Counted from the stretch's first letter, positions 25,749 through 34,963 are shown. The stretch: DNA of 64,000 bases from JAVJSU01 sp040219275 (GCA_040219275.1 JAVJSU010000095.1:10996-74995); one strand, 5' to 3'. Notes: generated from the sequence alone by a model not told the origin. A program made the numbers and translations.

Positions 25749-25785
25749 ACTGTGTCTACAATATAGATACCAAACGAGGTCTACC

Positions 25786-26007
25786 ATGCTCACAAAAATT
25801 CAAAAGTGGGGCAACAGCCTCGCGCTACGCATCCCAAAAGCGTTAGCAACGGAAACCGGTTTGGACAGTGATAGTCCTGTAGAAATCCGCGTTGTCGACG
25901 GTCAAATTCGCATTGTGCCTGTTCAAAAACCGCGTTATGAATTGGATGCTCTGCTGGATGAAATCACCGCCGATAATCTGCATGGTGAAGTCAACACGCT
26001 CCTCTGA
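25786..26007 (+). CDS. MazE/AbrB-family antitoxin, orphan and 3'-truncated
   Basis: The product is 73 residues. MLTKIQKWGNSLALRIPKAL is the swapped-hairpin AbrB/MazE DNA-binding domain, with the usual RIPKALA motif. The toxin-binding tail begins normally (LLDEITADNLHGEV) but then stops after four more residues, where MazE proteins normally continue with a segment such as DWGxPVGKE. No mazF-like toxin follows; the next gene is on the other strand. The locus looks like a toxin-antitoxin pair that lost the toxin and the end of the antitoxin. Confidence 0.8.
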   Translation: MLTKIQKWGNSLALRIPKALATETGLDSDSPVEIRVVDGQIRIVPVQKPRYELDALLDEITADNLHGEVNTLL

Positions 26008-26029
26008 TTAACAAGTCTCCACATCCATT

Positions 26030-27595
26030 TTAGCCGTGCGACATATCTGTTATGTTGTTCTGATCCGGTAAGTTGCCTTGCTCAGACGAGACATACGGTT
26101 CTATATTGTTGTCCTGCTCCAACATGCTGCCTTGCTCAGACGAAACATACGGTTCTATATTGTTGTTCTGCGCCGACATGATGTCCTGCTCTGACGGGAC
26201 ATACAATTCTGGCACGGCGTTCTGCTCGACAGTGATCGTACTAGCGGCGCGCTCCCGTAATTCTTTTCTCGCCTCCATCAATGCCGTGCGTTTTTCAGGA
26301 TATTCGGCATGATACTCGCGGATTAAGACGAGCATCAATATGCGCCAGAAGGAATCATCGCCAATAGCTTCATCATCAGATTTGATTTTCATCGCCCGTG
26401 TAAAGTCGTTCTTAAAGGCGGTGTTATCAACATGCGGTTCATCCATATTTTCCGCCAATACAAGCAGGTCGTCAAAATCATTGATCCCCATGCGTGCAAA
26501 GCGGTGTATCAAGTTTTCCTTACCGAGTAAGTTCAACAACTTCGCTTGATTTTGCCAGCTTTTGAGTGCGGATACAGGAATTGCTGTCCGTCTGTTGATT
26601 TCATTGATATCACTCGTCGCCAATATATGGGTAGAATCAACATTTTCTTCCTGCAATAATGATTCCAGCGTGTTATCAATGCCGTTAATCAACGTGATGG
26701 GTAATTTCTCGCCTGTTGACATCCCCAATCGCTCACGGATACGCTCTGTGAATGAGGTCAGTAATTGTAGAGGGAACATCCCAACCAGAAACGCCGTGAC
26801 CAGACTCAACGCCGGGTCGGTTGCAGTGATATAGTCGAAACCGTTGATATTCTCAATTTCGCTGAATAATAACAATTGAAACACAAAGACGACAACGACA
26901 GTAATCACGACCTGTAGCAACCGAAAAGAACTCATCAAGTAAAAGCGCGGGACAAGGTTTCGGCTGACATAGCGACGGCGCGTCACCTCCAAAAATTGCA
27001 CCATAAAGCCCAGTAACCCCAGATAAAATACCGACCCCGGTATTTTTATGATGGTCGTACCAAAAAATAGCGTAAAGTCATAATATCCAAAAATAATGTC
27101 GTTCCTTAAGTAAAGATCAGCATCTGTAGCCCAGGAAAGATCCAGAAATAAAAGAAATCCACCCGTAAGTGTAATGAACATATTCAGCAGGCACAGCGGC
27201 ATCAAAAAGCGACTCCAATCCAGTGCCTTATTGATGACCTTGTCCCATTCAATTTCTTCATTCTTATACGTGGTCTCTGAGGTTTCGTCTGATCTTTCAA
27301 TGCTTGTGCCAGCATAATTTCTGGCGGTGTATGTCGCACGGTACACGATGAATACACCAAAGGTCAACATGAGCGGCAAGACCACAATGACGATCCAGAA
27401 CAAAGCAACAAACGCGGTATCAAATTGGGTGTTCTCCGTGTTCGCATTGTTGGTCGCACTGATAAACAGGATCGAAATCAGGACAACGGGCACGAAGTAG
27501 AAGAGCAGTGCCACTGTGGTGTAAACGCGTGAATGGTTATCATCCAGTGCACTAATAAATCGACCAAGTAATGAGGGGGTTTGGGCTTCTGGCAT
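26030..27595 (-). CDS. Polytopic membrane protein with HhH-like domain and C-terminal tandem repeats
   Basis: The product is 521 residues. Six transmembrane helices are visible (about 20-45, 55-80, 130-155, 190-215, 225-250, 260-285). A cytoplasmic part (about 315-390) contains AIPVSALKSWQNQAKLLNLL followed by RMGINDFDDLLVLAE, which resembles the helix-hairpin-helix of DUF4332. The last 55 residues are three near-identical 22-residue units with the core EPYVSSEQ, encoded by tandem DNA repeats at 26070-26215. No transport signature is seen. It converges with the MazE-like gene and its function is unknown. Confidence 0.7.
   Translation of the reverse strand: MPEAQTPSLLGRFISALDDNHSRVYTTVALLFYFVPVVLISILFISATNNANTENTQFDTAFVALFWIVIVVLPLMLTFGVFIVYRATYTARNYAGTSIERSDETSETTYKNEEIEWDKVINKALDWSRFLMPLCLLNMFITLTGGFLLFLDLSWATDADLYLRNDIIFGYYDFTLFFGTTIIKIPGSVFYLGLLGFMVQFLEVTRRRYVSRNLVPRFYLMSSFRLLQVVITVVVVFVFQLLLFSEIENINGFDYITATDPALSLVTAFLVGMFPLQLLTSFTERIRERLGMSTGEKLPITLINGIDNTLESLLQEENVDSTHILATSDINEINRRTAIPVSALKSWQNQAKLLNLLGKENLIHRFARMGINDFDDLLVLAENMDEPHVDNTAFKNDFTRAMKIKSDDEAIGDDSFWRILMLVLIREYHAEYPEKRTALMEARKELRERAASTITVEQNAVPELYVPSEQDIMSAQNNNIEPYVSSEQGSMLEQDNNIEPYVSSEQGNLPDQNNITDMSHG
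26070..26215. repeat. Tandem repeat of about 66 bp inside the membrane-protein gene
   Basis: Roughly two and a half units with the core GACATACGGTTCTATATTGT encode the EPYVSSEQ units at the C-terminus of the 26030-27595 product. Units differ by point changes; the third is more diverged and mixed with unrelated bases. Length variation here between strains is likely. Confidence 0.75.
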
Positions 27596-27824
27596 GGGGC
27601 GACTTTCATCAGTGTTGGGCTAGTAGATATATAACTATAGCCTTATTTTGCCAAATTGCATATTTGTGGCACGGATCAGTTGACTTTTTTAAGGCTGTTC
27701 GTGGAAACTAAACTATTCTACAAGGCAACATCCGTCTTTAAGCGCATCTATAACTCGATTTTCGGTAACATCCGCACGAATGAACTCGTCTTTGCGCCTC
27801 TGCTTTTCACTCTGCGTTTAGCTT

Positions 27825-27940
27825 TTAATCTTTTCAATCATTGCTCGTTGCTCATTGCTTCTAGCCTTGCTTTTCAATTTTCACCTTACCCGAATTCACC
27901 CACGAACTGTCTGCTTAATCCTCAAAACGCCGTGTTAGTG
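27825..27940 (-). repeat. Direct repeat covering a gene 3' end, copy 1
   Basis: This segment contains the last seven codons of the gene at 27915-28490 and about 90 downstream bases, and is repeated at 28510-28626. Matching cores include TTTTCACCTTACCCGAATTC-type and GCTTAATCCTCAAAACGCCG sequence. Confidence 0.75.
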
Positions 27941-28490
27941 AGCGATAGACATAATGTTTTACTTCTTCATCGTTACACTGATTGGCAAAATTTTCGCACG
28001 CCTTAAACAATGCCCGTTGTAAGTTTACGATACTGGAATCCTCACTTGCACCGGAATATGAAATCGTTGCGCTTCCATTGTTTACGAAAGTATGTATCAA
28101 AAAATGGTGTTCGTAGTCTTGACCACTCGTAAATTCACCATCTCGAGGCAAAATATTGACCGATTTCATTGCTTCTTCAACCAGATCAGTAGTTTCTACT
28201 CGGAATGACGCAATTGAATCGTCACTTTTTTCCAAATGAGGTGCGAATATCAACCCATTTCTTACATAGGTATTCGAGTCACTTTCTCGATATGATAGGC
28301 AGGATAAGATTACGGGTTCACTCCACCATATAGTGATTGCTGCCATCCACCAATAATCAACCCATACCGTTCTTATTAGACTTCCATCGTTATCAATACT
28401 ATGGTTTTGTCCTGCACCAACACGTTCAAAACCAAAATACTTGGCTACATCTTTTTTGAGTTGTTCATCAAAGACCATCTGCCTTTGCAT
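27915..28490 (-). CDS. Hypothetical soluble protein in AT-rich islet
   Basis: The product is 191 residues, soluble, with no recognised motif. Notable parts are the Trp-rich VWVDYWWMAAITIWW stretch (about 40-57), YEHHFLIHTFVNNGSATISY and a helical C-terminus ending RRFED. It resembles small immunity or addiction-type proteins in size but this is not evidence of function. Its 3' end and downstream sequence are repeated immediately upstream of the gene (28510-28626), so it sits in a duplicated frame. ATG 28478 (M5) is an alternative start. Confidence 0.5.
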   Translation of the reverse strand: MQRQMVFDEQLKKDVAKYFGFERVGAGQNHSIDNDGSLIRTVWVDYWWMAAITIWWSEPVILSCLSYRESDSNTYVRNGLIFAPHLEKSDDSIASFRVETTDLVEEAMKSVNILPRDGEFTSGQDYEHHFLIHTFVNNGSATISYSGASEDSSIVNLQRALFKACENFANQCNDEEVKHYVYRSLTRRFED

Positions 28491-28509
28491 CTAATCCACC
28501 CTCAGCGCG

Positions 28510-28626
28510 TTTTGGTTTTCATCTTTTGACTCGTTGCTCATTGCTTGTAGCGTTGCTTTTCAATCTTCACCTTACCCGAATTCACCAACGAACTTTCTGC
28601 TTAATCCTCAAAACGCCGTGTCGTTC
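28510..28626 (-). repeat. Direct repeat covering a gene 3' end, copy 2
   Basis: This is the diverged copy of 27825-27940. It directly follows the stop of the minus-strand gene 28629-28946 and includes codons for a lost paralogue ending RRFED-stop. Confidence 0.75.
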
Positions 28627-28628
28627 CC

Positions 28629-28946
28629 TCATCCATAGAGTGTTTGAAGTGCCAATAAAACAAAACTGCTAGGAAATACTATAATGGCAATTAATGTGTA
28701 GATATAGACACTTCGTTCATTTAGTTTTGTGAAATGATTGAGTGAAAAATTGATAAGGACGCACAACGCTATACTGGCACCAAACACGACGAGATAAAAA
28801 GATCCAAGTATCACATATACAATCATTGAACAAATGGAAATGATCACGGTCAAATATGCTAAAAACAGTCCGAAATGCGATATCTGTGTTTTGGATTCAC
28901 CAACAATAGATTTACTGTCAATTTCTTCATGATTAGATTGTTTCAT
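28629..28946 (-). CDS. Small membrane protein, unknown
   Basis: The product is 105 residues with a charged N-terminal tail (about 1-25) and three transmembrane helices (about 27-48, 50-68 and 78-100). It has no cysteines paired in an obvious motif. It is AT-rich like the neighbouring islet gene and is followed by the remnant 28510-28626. A small transmembrane immunity protein or a holin-like protein could look like this, but nothing identifies it. Confidence 0.5.
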   Translation of the reverse strand: MKQSNHEEIDSKSIVGESKTQISHFGLFLAYLTVIISICSMIVYVILGSFYLVVFGASIALCVLINFSLNHFTKLNERSVYIYTLIAIIVFPSSFVLLALQTLYG

Positions 28947-29130
28947 TAGAAATGTTTTCCACTATCAGTGAAGATTATATTTTAATTATGCACGACTTAT
29001 TGAAATACCGTGACAAGCCACTTTGATAATTCTGTGGCATCGAGTGCTTTCAGTCGATAATGTGCATCTCTGCGTTTTGCTTTTGATCTTTTTACTCAGC
29101 ACTCATTGCTCAGAACTCAGCACTTCTCAA

Positions 29131-32100
29131 CTACCCGAACCCGCATCCCGTCAGCTTATGATCGATCAACCACGCCGACGTTGCCGATTGCCGGACAAGA
29201 TAAACATACGGACGATCATCCACCACCCGCCGACCATCCACCATGGTGTAGGTCAGGTCAGCATACACACAGGCGGAGTTGCCATCTTCCGTAATCACAT
29301 CCACACTGCCGAGCACCACCTGAGCAACACTGTTCCACCACGCCTCATACTGCCCCCGCGTGAGCATCCCCTCTTCCGCCCGGAAGTTGTCCGTAATCAG
29401 CGTAAACGTCAGGTCATAATTCCGCGCATTGATCTGCTCATAATACCCGCGCACGGCGGCAACCGGCTCGGTAAAGTCAAAATCAGGGGACGTATCAACC
29501 ACCCCACCATCCAGCACACCGTCGCCGTCCGTGTCCGGGTTGGTCGGATCAGTACCGAGTTCAACCTCGATGCCGTCGCTCAAGCCGTCGTCGTCGCTAT
29601 CGACCACGTTCAACAACGTACCGAGCGCGACTTCATCGCCGTCACTCAGCCCGTCGCCATCCGTATCGGAATTGAACGGATCAGAGCCGAATTCGTTCTC
29701 CTGTGCATTGGTCAGACCGTCTTCATCAGGGTCGCTCGCCTGTTCCGTTTCAAACGCGCTGACCGTCGCCGTCGCCGCGAATGCAATTTGCGTATTGTTC
29801 TCGTTGCGCTCACGGTTGGCAATGTTGCGCGTCACCAACAGGGACAAAACAATGCCCATGATAATCAGCCCGATAAATCCCAAACCGACCACACCCAGCA
29901 ACCAGCGATTCGACGATGCGACCACATTGCCCTGTACGGATTGGGTTTCGCCGGTTTCGTTATCGACAATATCAAAGCCGTAAGGATACACCCGCTCACT
30001 GCCGAACCACGCCCGTCGATGCGCCTGTGCGCTAAACGGCAAATCCACCCGCTGATTGGGATTGACCGTTACCGCCAGATTGGGCGCAACGTCAAAATCA
30101 AGCGTGTTGGGGTAGGCGACGAGGCTCACCTGATAACTATTCGTCAGATTGCCCGCGTTATGAACCGTCAGCCGACCTTCGCCACCGCTCTGGAAGGAAA
30201 ACGGCTGTAAATCCACCGAAAAGCCATAAAACGCCGTGACGTAAATCTCACCCTGCAAGGTCACGGCAACCTGCGTGTTATTCAGGCTTCGCACGGTGAT
30301 CGAAAAGCCGTGCCTACCGACGGTGGTCGTACTGGTGCGCGGTGGATGAATCACCAGCGGGACGTTCACACTATCGTTACCGTCCACCTGAATGGAATGT
30401 GCGGGGATGCTCCCCCAGATCGGCGCTAAGTCCGAGCTAATCATGTAATGGTTCGGGTTGCTGTGATGGTTGATGATTTCCAGCACCAGATGCCCCGTTT
30501 CACCCGGAATCACTTCCAGCGAGCGCGGGATGAGTTGCGCTTCCACGCTCGGCATCGCACCCTGACCGCTATAATCCGGCGAACGTTCGCCCAGAAAATC
30601 CGGCTCGGCGACATAGGCGTTATACGACTTAAACGACACCCCACCCGCGCCTTCCGGCAGAGGCAAAGTCGCTTCGATGTCGTCGGCGGGTTCGATGGTC
30701 GCCCACAAATCGCCGATGCGTAACACCACGCCCGCCATCCAATAATTGCGATCATTCGGTGCAAGACGTTCTTCGTCCAGCCATGTGCCGTTCGTCGAGC
30801 CTAAATCCGTCACCCAATAGCCCTGATTATCGCGTTCCAGCAACACATGACTGCGCGTCACCCGATGATGGTCGAGCATAATATCGTTATCCGTACTGCG
30901 CCCGATGCGCTGTGTATCCAGCGTCAAGCGATACCGGCTGATGTTGCCTTTGCCATCATTGACGATCAACATATCATCCGGCGACGGCACAAACGGCAAG
31001 GTGTGCGCGTAATGTTGCGGATCAATCGGTTCGCTTGGAGGCGACTCGGTGCGTTCCGCCTGGCGTTGTGGAGGCAGTTCAGTATTGATGACACCGGACA
31101 TAAACCCGCCCCCGACATTTGGCAGTTCCGGCGCAGTCGCGTTTTGAGGAGACTCAAATTGCTCCGGCTCGGTGCGAAAATTTTCATCGTCGTCACCAGC
31201 ATCAACCTGTGCCACACCCTCCGGCGACCCATCATCTATGGAGTCAAGTTCAGGCTCGGTGGGGTGGGGCGGTTCGGTGCTTCCGGCATCCAATTGTGGC
31301 ACACCCACCGCGCTATGCTCCGGCGGAGTCGGTTGCGTAGCGATCAACTCCGAACTTTCCGGCACAACAGGCATTTCCGCCCGACGTACATTTTCCGGTA
31401 ATGTTTGTGGTGGGGCTGTGGACTGTGGGGGAGGCGCAGAAACGACTTCGTCCGGCTCATCGAGTTCCTCCGGTTGCGTGTCAAATTGCGCCATTGGATC
31501 ATCGTCCACAGAATCCGCCGGATTTTCGCTAATTATGTTGACTTCTTGCGCTTCTTTGGTGCTCACACGCGGCGAAGATTGCGTGGATGCCCGCACCGCG
31601 CCCAATGCTTCCGCCAGTGCCTGCGCCGTGCCATAACGCGCGTCCGGCGAGCGTTGCAAACAGCGCATCACAATCGCCGCCAGTGATTCCGGCATATCAG
31701 GGCGCAGTTGTTGCACCGGCGTGGGCGACACATTCTGATGATATTGGAGCGATTCGATGATCGTGCGCGGAACGAAGGGCGGTTTGCCCGTCAGCATTTC
31801 ATACATCGTCACGCCGAGCGCATGAATATCCCCGCGATGATCGAGCTTCATTTCCAGCACAATTTCCGGCGGCATATACACAAATCGCGCCGACGGCAAA
31901 CCGAGCGTGGTGGCCGATAAACTGGCGATCAACATGCCCATGCCAAAATCGCTGATGCCGATGCGAATGTCGGACGCATCCGGCGCGGAATGGGCGCTCC
32001 GAAACAGCATATCTTCCGGCTTGAGTGCGCGATGCCATACGCCCTGAGCGTGGGCATGTGCCAGCCCTTCGGCGATCTGTCGACCAATTTCGATCACTGC

Positions 32101-32439
32101 CGGAATACCGATGGCGTTCGGGTTGCTTTCCGTCAGCTTGATAAACTCACGCAGACTACCTCCCGCCGCATACTCGCTGGCGACAAACGCGGTGCGGTCT
32201 TCCATGCCGTGCGCGTAAATACGGATGATGTTGGGATGATCGAGCGCGGCGGCGCGCCCGAGGTGAAAGTCAAATTGTTGGCGGAAGGTTTCCTGAGAGG
32301 CGATATGCGCGTGGATAATCTTGATCGCTACGCCCTGACCGGAGTCATCGCGCCCGAAATACACCTCACCCAAGCCACCCTGACCGAGAAAGCGTTCTAT
32401 CGTAAAGCGATCTATGCGTTTGCCGGGCATATCGTTCAT
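29131..32439 (-). CDS. Predicted pseudokinase-FHA membrane protein with TSP3 and NTF2-like ectodomain
   Basis: The product is 1102 residues. The kinase fold (about 10-285) has GQGGLG, Lys40 and DFG 164-166, but the catalytic loop is H136-R137-A138 and the following Asn is Asp143, so phosphotransfer is probably lost. An acidic Pro-rich linker (about 290-490) leads to an FHA domain (about 500-590; IGRS, TRSH, GSTNG). Two NEW3-type Ig-like sandwiches and one transmembrane helix (about 860-890) follow; outside are five calcium-binding DTDGDG-type repeats (about 905-985), then an NTF2/SnoaL-like domain (990-1102, beginning PVAAVRGYYEQINARNYDLT). It is divergent from the endonuclease-type gene. Confidence 0.85.
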   Translation of the reverse strand: MNDMPGKRIDRFTIERFLGQGGLGEVYFGRDDSGQGVAIKIIHAHIASQETFRQQFDFHLGRAAALDHPNIIRIYAHGMEDRTAFVASEYAAGGSLREFIKLTESNPNAIGIPAVIEIGRQIAEGLAHAHAQGVWHRALKPEDMLFRSAHSAPDASDIRIGISDFGMGMLIASLSATTLGLPSARFVYMPPEIVLEMKLDHRGDIHALGVTMYEMLTGKPPFVPRTIIESLQYHQNVSPTPVQQLRPDMPESLAAIVMRCLQRSPDARYGTAQALAEALGAVRASTQSSPRVSTKEAQEVNIISENPADSVDDDPMAQFDTQPEELDEPDEVVSAPPPQSTAPPQTLPENVRRAEMPVVPESSELIATQPTPPEHSAVGVPQLDAGSTEPPHPTEPELDSIDDGSPEGVAQVDAGDDDENFRTEPEQFESPQNATAPELPNVGGGFMSGVINTELPPQRQAERTESPPSEPIDPQHYAHTLPFVPSPDDMLIVNDGKGNISRYRLTLDTQRIGRSTDNDIMLDHHRVTRSHVLLERDNQGYWVTDLGSTNGTWLDEERLAPNDRNYWMAGVVLRIGDLWATIEPADDIEATLPLPEGAGGVSFKSYNAYVAEPDFLGERSPDYSGQGAMPSVEAQLIPRSLEVIPGETGHLVLEIINHHSNPNHYMISSDLAPIWGSIPAHSIQVDGNDSVNVPLVIHPPRTSTTTVGRHGFSITVRSLNNTQVAVTLQGEIYVTAFYGFSVDLQPFSFQSGGEGRLTVHNAGNLTNSYQVSLVAYPNTLDFDVAPNLAVTVNPNQRVDLPFSAQAHRRAWFGSERVYPYGFDIVDNETGETQSVQGNVVASSNRWLLGVVGLGFIGLIIMGIVLSLLVTRNIANRERNENNTQIAFAATATVSAFETEQASDPDEDGLTNAQENEFGSDPFNSDTDGDGLSDGDEVALGTLLNVVDSDDDGLSDGIEVELGTDPTNPDTDGDGVLDGGVVDTSPDFDFTEPVAAVRGYYEQINARNYDLTFTLITDNFRAEEGMLTRGQYEAWWNSVAQVVLGSVDVITEDGNSACVYADLTYTMVDGRRVVDDRPYVYLVRQSATSAWLIDHKLTGCGFG

Positions 32440-32613
32440 ACAGTAAGGCGATCATCCATTTCACACAATATCTACGATGATACTACAAATTGCGACGGCG
32501 CGTGGATGAGCGGATGTGCCCATAACTTAAGGGTTATTACTATAATATTCCTATATAATTTAATAAAAAGGTTTATATTCGCCCGTCTCCCAATCATAAT
32601 AATGGTAAACTCT

Positions 32614-33657
32614 ATGCGTGCGCTTCGTTTTACTGTAAATAAGCGTTTGACTTTTAGAATGCACTCCATTTCACTCTATCAGATTATTTTTGCGCTATTT
32701 TTCGTTTATACGTTTGCTGTGCTCTGCCTGTGGCTTCTCAGTCACGTTTTAGAAGACACGTCCATGATGATCGGCTTATATCACAACACGATGCCGCTCG
32801 TGTTTGTGCCGGTGATACTCTTCGCCATCATGACCCTGACAGATCGCAATTGGTTCATGATTGCCTGCCTATCGCCGATGTTATGGGGCTTCGGCGCGGA
32901 GTATCTGCACCCTTTTTTTAACACCCAGCCGAATTTTGGCGATCAAATACCCATCACCTTCCTGACCTACAATATGTACGGCATCGAGCGCGATCTTGCG
33001 GACTCCATCGACCTTATTCGTGATGCCGCGACGGATATTGTCGCGTTGCAGGAATTGAGCGTCAGCGCCGCTGTACTCATGGCGAATAGCTTAGAGGAAC
33101 TCTATCCCTATCAGGCGCTACATCCGCAGGAAGCGATGATCCTCGGTCATGGGGTGTTGAGTCGCTACCCGATCATCGAAGACGAGGTGATCTACATTCA
33201 GAACCGTCCCAGTTTTCAGCGCGTGGTGGTGCTCTATGAAGACCGCTACCCGATCACCATTTTCAACGTCCATTCGAAGCCGCCCATCCTCGGCACAGGG
33301 CAATTTAATGTGCGCCTTAGAACCAGCATCGTGCAAGATTTGATGGAGAAAGCCTCTAGCGATCCCTTCCCGACTGTCATGCTCGGAGACTTCAACATGA
33401 CGCAAAGCTCGGACGATTATCGGCGGGTCGCGCATAACTTTACGGATTTGCATCGGCAGGTGGGGCGGGGGTTGGGGCTGACGTTTCCTGATCTGAGCAC
33501 CAATCGCACCCTGCGCGGGGTTGTGCCGCCATTCTCACGTCTGGATTATATCTTCTACAACGACGGCATGACCGGCTTACGCACCCGCGTCTGGGGACAT
33601 TCCGGCGGGTCGGATCATCGTCCGGTGTGGGGTGCGCTGGCGTTGAAGGAGGATTAG
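32614..33657 (+). CDS. Membrane-bound endonuclease/exonuclease/phosphatase-family enzyme
   Basis: The product is 347 residues from ATG 32614; the longer frame upstream is antisense to the kinase gene and not coding. Three N-terminal transmembrane helices precede a cytoplasmic or external EEP domain (about 110-345) with ordered motifs LTYNMYG, VALQEL (metal Glu), FNVHS, MLGDFNM (Asp/Asn pair), SRLDYIFY and GGSDHRPVW (catalytic Asp-His). Family members cleave phosphodiesters or phosphoesters such as phosphoinositides and nucleic acid. The gene converges with the propeller gene, overlapping it by four bases at the 3' ends. Confidence 0.85.
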   Translation: MRALRFTVNKRLTFRMHSISLYQIIFALFFVYTFAVLCLWLLSHVLEDTSMMIGLYHNTMPLVFVPVILFAIMTLTDRNWFMIACLSPMLWGFGAEYLHPFFNTQPNFGDQIPITFLTYNMYGIERDLADSIDLIRDAATDIVALQELSVSAAVLMANSLEELYPYQALHPQEAMILGHGVLSRYPIIEDEVIYIQNRPSFQRVVVLYEDRYPITIFNVHSKPPILGTGQFNVRLRTSIVQDLMEKASSDPFPTVMLGDFNMTQSSDDYRRVAHNFTDLHRQVGRGLGLTFPDLSTNRTLRGVVPPFSRLDYIFYNDGMTGLRTRVWGHSGGSDHRPVWGALALKED

Positions 33658-34556
33658 CACGCTGAATCGTCGTTTTGCGGTTGCCACGCAGGATGAAATA
33701 TTCGTTCTGGTGCGTTTTCAATGACTTGGATCTCTGAAACTGTCAAATCAGTGATTCCGAGTTGTCCTCTATCGAAAATTAGCATTTGTTGTTCGTTTGG
33801 AGCAACAACGGGTCCATAGAATATGCTGGTTAAATAATCAGTCAATTGAATAATCGAGTTATCAGTAAGATCGATCATCGAGACGCTAGAATATAAATCT
33901 CCGCTGGAATATATAATACGTTCATCAGAGAGCCAATTCAGATTTCCCACACCGACTGAGCCAAAATCACCGATAGGCACTCGCGTTCGATTAGACCCGT
34001 CAATGTTCACAATATAGAAGTCTAGCCTTGGTAGAAATAACGCAAGCTGGGGTTCACGATCTCCGCTCGACGTATAAACAATCCGCGTGCCATCAGGTGA
34101 CCATGCAGGGCTGGAATTATATTGACCGCGTAATTCTGTTTCCGAGATAATGTTGGTCTCAAAAGTGGTTAAATCTACAATGACGATTCTCGTATTATCC
34201 TCAAACACAATGTAATGTCCATCTGGCGACCATGCTGGATACCTCACAGAATGATCTATTGGAACTTCTTCACTGTGCGAGCCATCCGCATCCATGATAA
34301 ACAACCGAAACCCATGTGTATACGCGATTTGTGTGCCATCCGGCGACCATGTGGGGAAATCATCGTAATCCTCATCATTTATCGTCAGTTGCTGTAAATC
34401 CGTCCCATCAATACGCATGGTATAGATTTCCATATCACCGTCTTCTGGCGAGGCAAAGGCAATCCGTGGGGCGCAATCATCACTCGTTTCTTGAGCTACA
34501 GCACCATCTACACCAGCAATCATGAGCAAGAAAAATATGATGACCATAATTCGCAT
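33654..34556 (-). CDS. Secreted TolB-like (PD40) beta-propeller protein
   Basis: The product is 300 residues. A signal peptide (1-21, GVDGAVAQ end) is followed by five or six short WD40/PD40 blades with the TolB signature, for example TWSPDGTQIAYTHG, PAWSPDGHYIVFEDN and PAWSPDGTRIVYTSSGD. The IYTMRIDGTDLQQLT blade edge is typical of TolB-like proteins. It is related to the longer 20216 protein. The gene is AT-rich and stands alone, converging with the EEP gene. Function outside the cell is probably protein binding. Confidence 0.8.
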   Translation of the reverse strand: MRIMVIIFFLLMIAGVDGAVAQETSDDCAPRIAFASPEDGDMEIYTMRIDGTDLQQLTINDEDYDDFPTWSPDGTQIAYTHGFRLFIMDADGSHSEEVPIDHSVRYPAWSPDGHYIVFEDNTRIVIVDLTTFETNIISETELRGQYNSSPAWSPDGTRIVYTSSGDREPQLALFLPRLDFYIVNIDGSNRTRVPIGDFGSVGVGNLNWLSDERIIYSSGDLYSSVSMIDLTDNSIIQLTDYLTSIFYGPVVAPNEQQMLIFDRGQLGITDLTVSEIQVIENAPERIFHPAWQPQNDDSAC

Positions 34557-34759
34557 AATAAAATCCTATTCAGGGTGTGTTTCTTAAATCATACCCCAAG
34601 AAAGGGAGGCTATTTATAGGCGTATTAGAAACGGTGGGCAATGATAGATTTTAGCGTTTTTTTACCTCTCGCGTTATACACTACGCCTAACAGCGGAGAC
34701 TCGCGCTCCCTAAAAAGTGGCTTACAATGGAAATCAAAACCAAACAGGAGATTATCCTC

Positions 34760-34963
34760 ATGATGGACGATTTTCAGGGCAGAGGATCGACTGACCGTAG
34801 CCGCAAGGACAAAAAATGCGAGAACTGCAAGAAAAAAGGCTTTGTCAGCTATACCGGCAGTAGTGTCACGCATGGCAACATCTTCACGCCGGCATCAGAT
34901 ACGGAAGTTGAGCATTATTTTGAATGTACCAATTGTGGGCATGACTGGACGGAATACGCATGA
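34760..34963 (+). CDS. Small zinc-ribbon protein
   Basis: The product is 67 residues starting at ATG 34760, which follows AGGAG by 9 bases (the longer frame from 34727 lacks this). Two CxxC pairs, CENCKKKGF and CTNCGHDW, form a zinc ribbon with an acidic N-terminus. It resembles small zinc-ribbon adaptor proteins of transcription or translation but has no assigned role. It is 280 bases upstream of the eCIS ATPase and transcribed in the same direction; a link to the operon is not shown. Confidence 0.6.
   Translation: MMDDFQGRGSTDRSRKDKKCENCKKKGFVSYTGSSVTHGNIFTPASDTEVEHYFECTNCGHDWTEYA

Noticed and set aside
29023..30210. 395-codon plus-strand frame
   Set aside because: It is antisense to the kinase-like gene at 29131-32439, rich in Arg/His with no domain, and explained by codon bias on the other strand.
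31990..32613. N-terminal extension of the endonuclease-type gene
   Set aside because: This part of the frame lies antisense to the kinase gene and lacks domain sequence; real similarity starts with the membrane helices after 32614.
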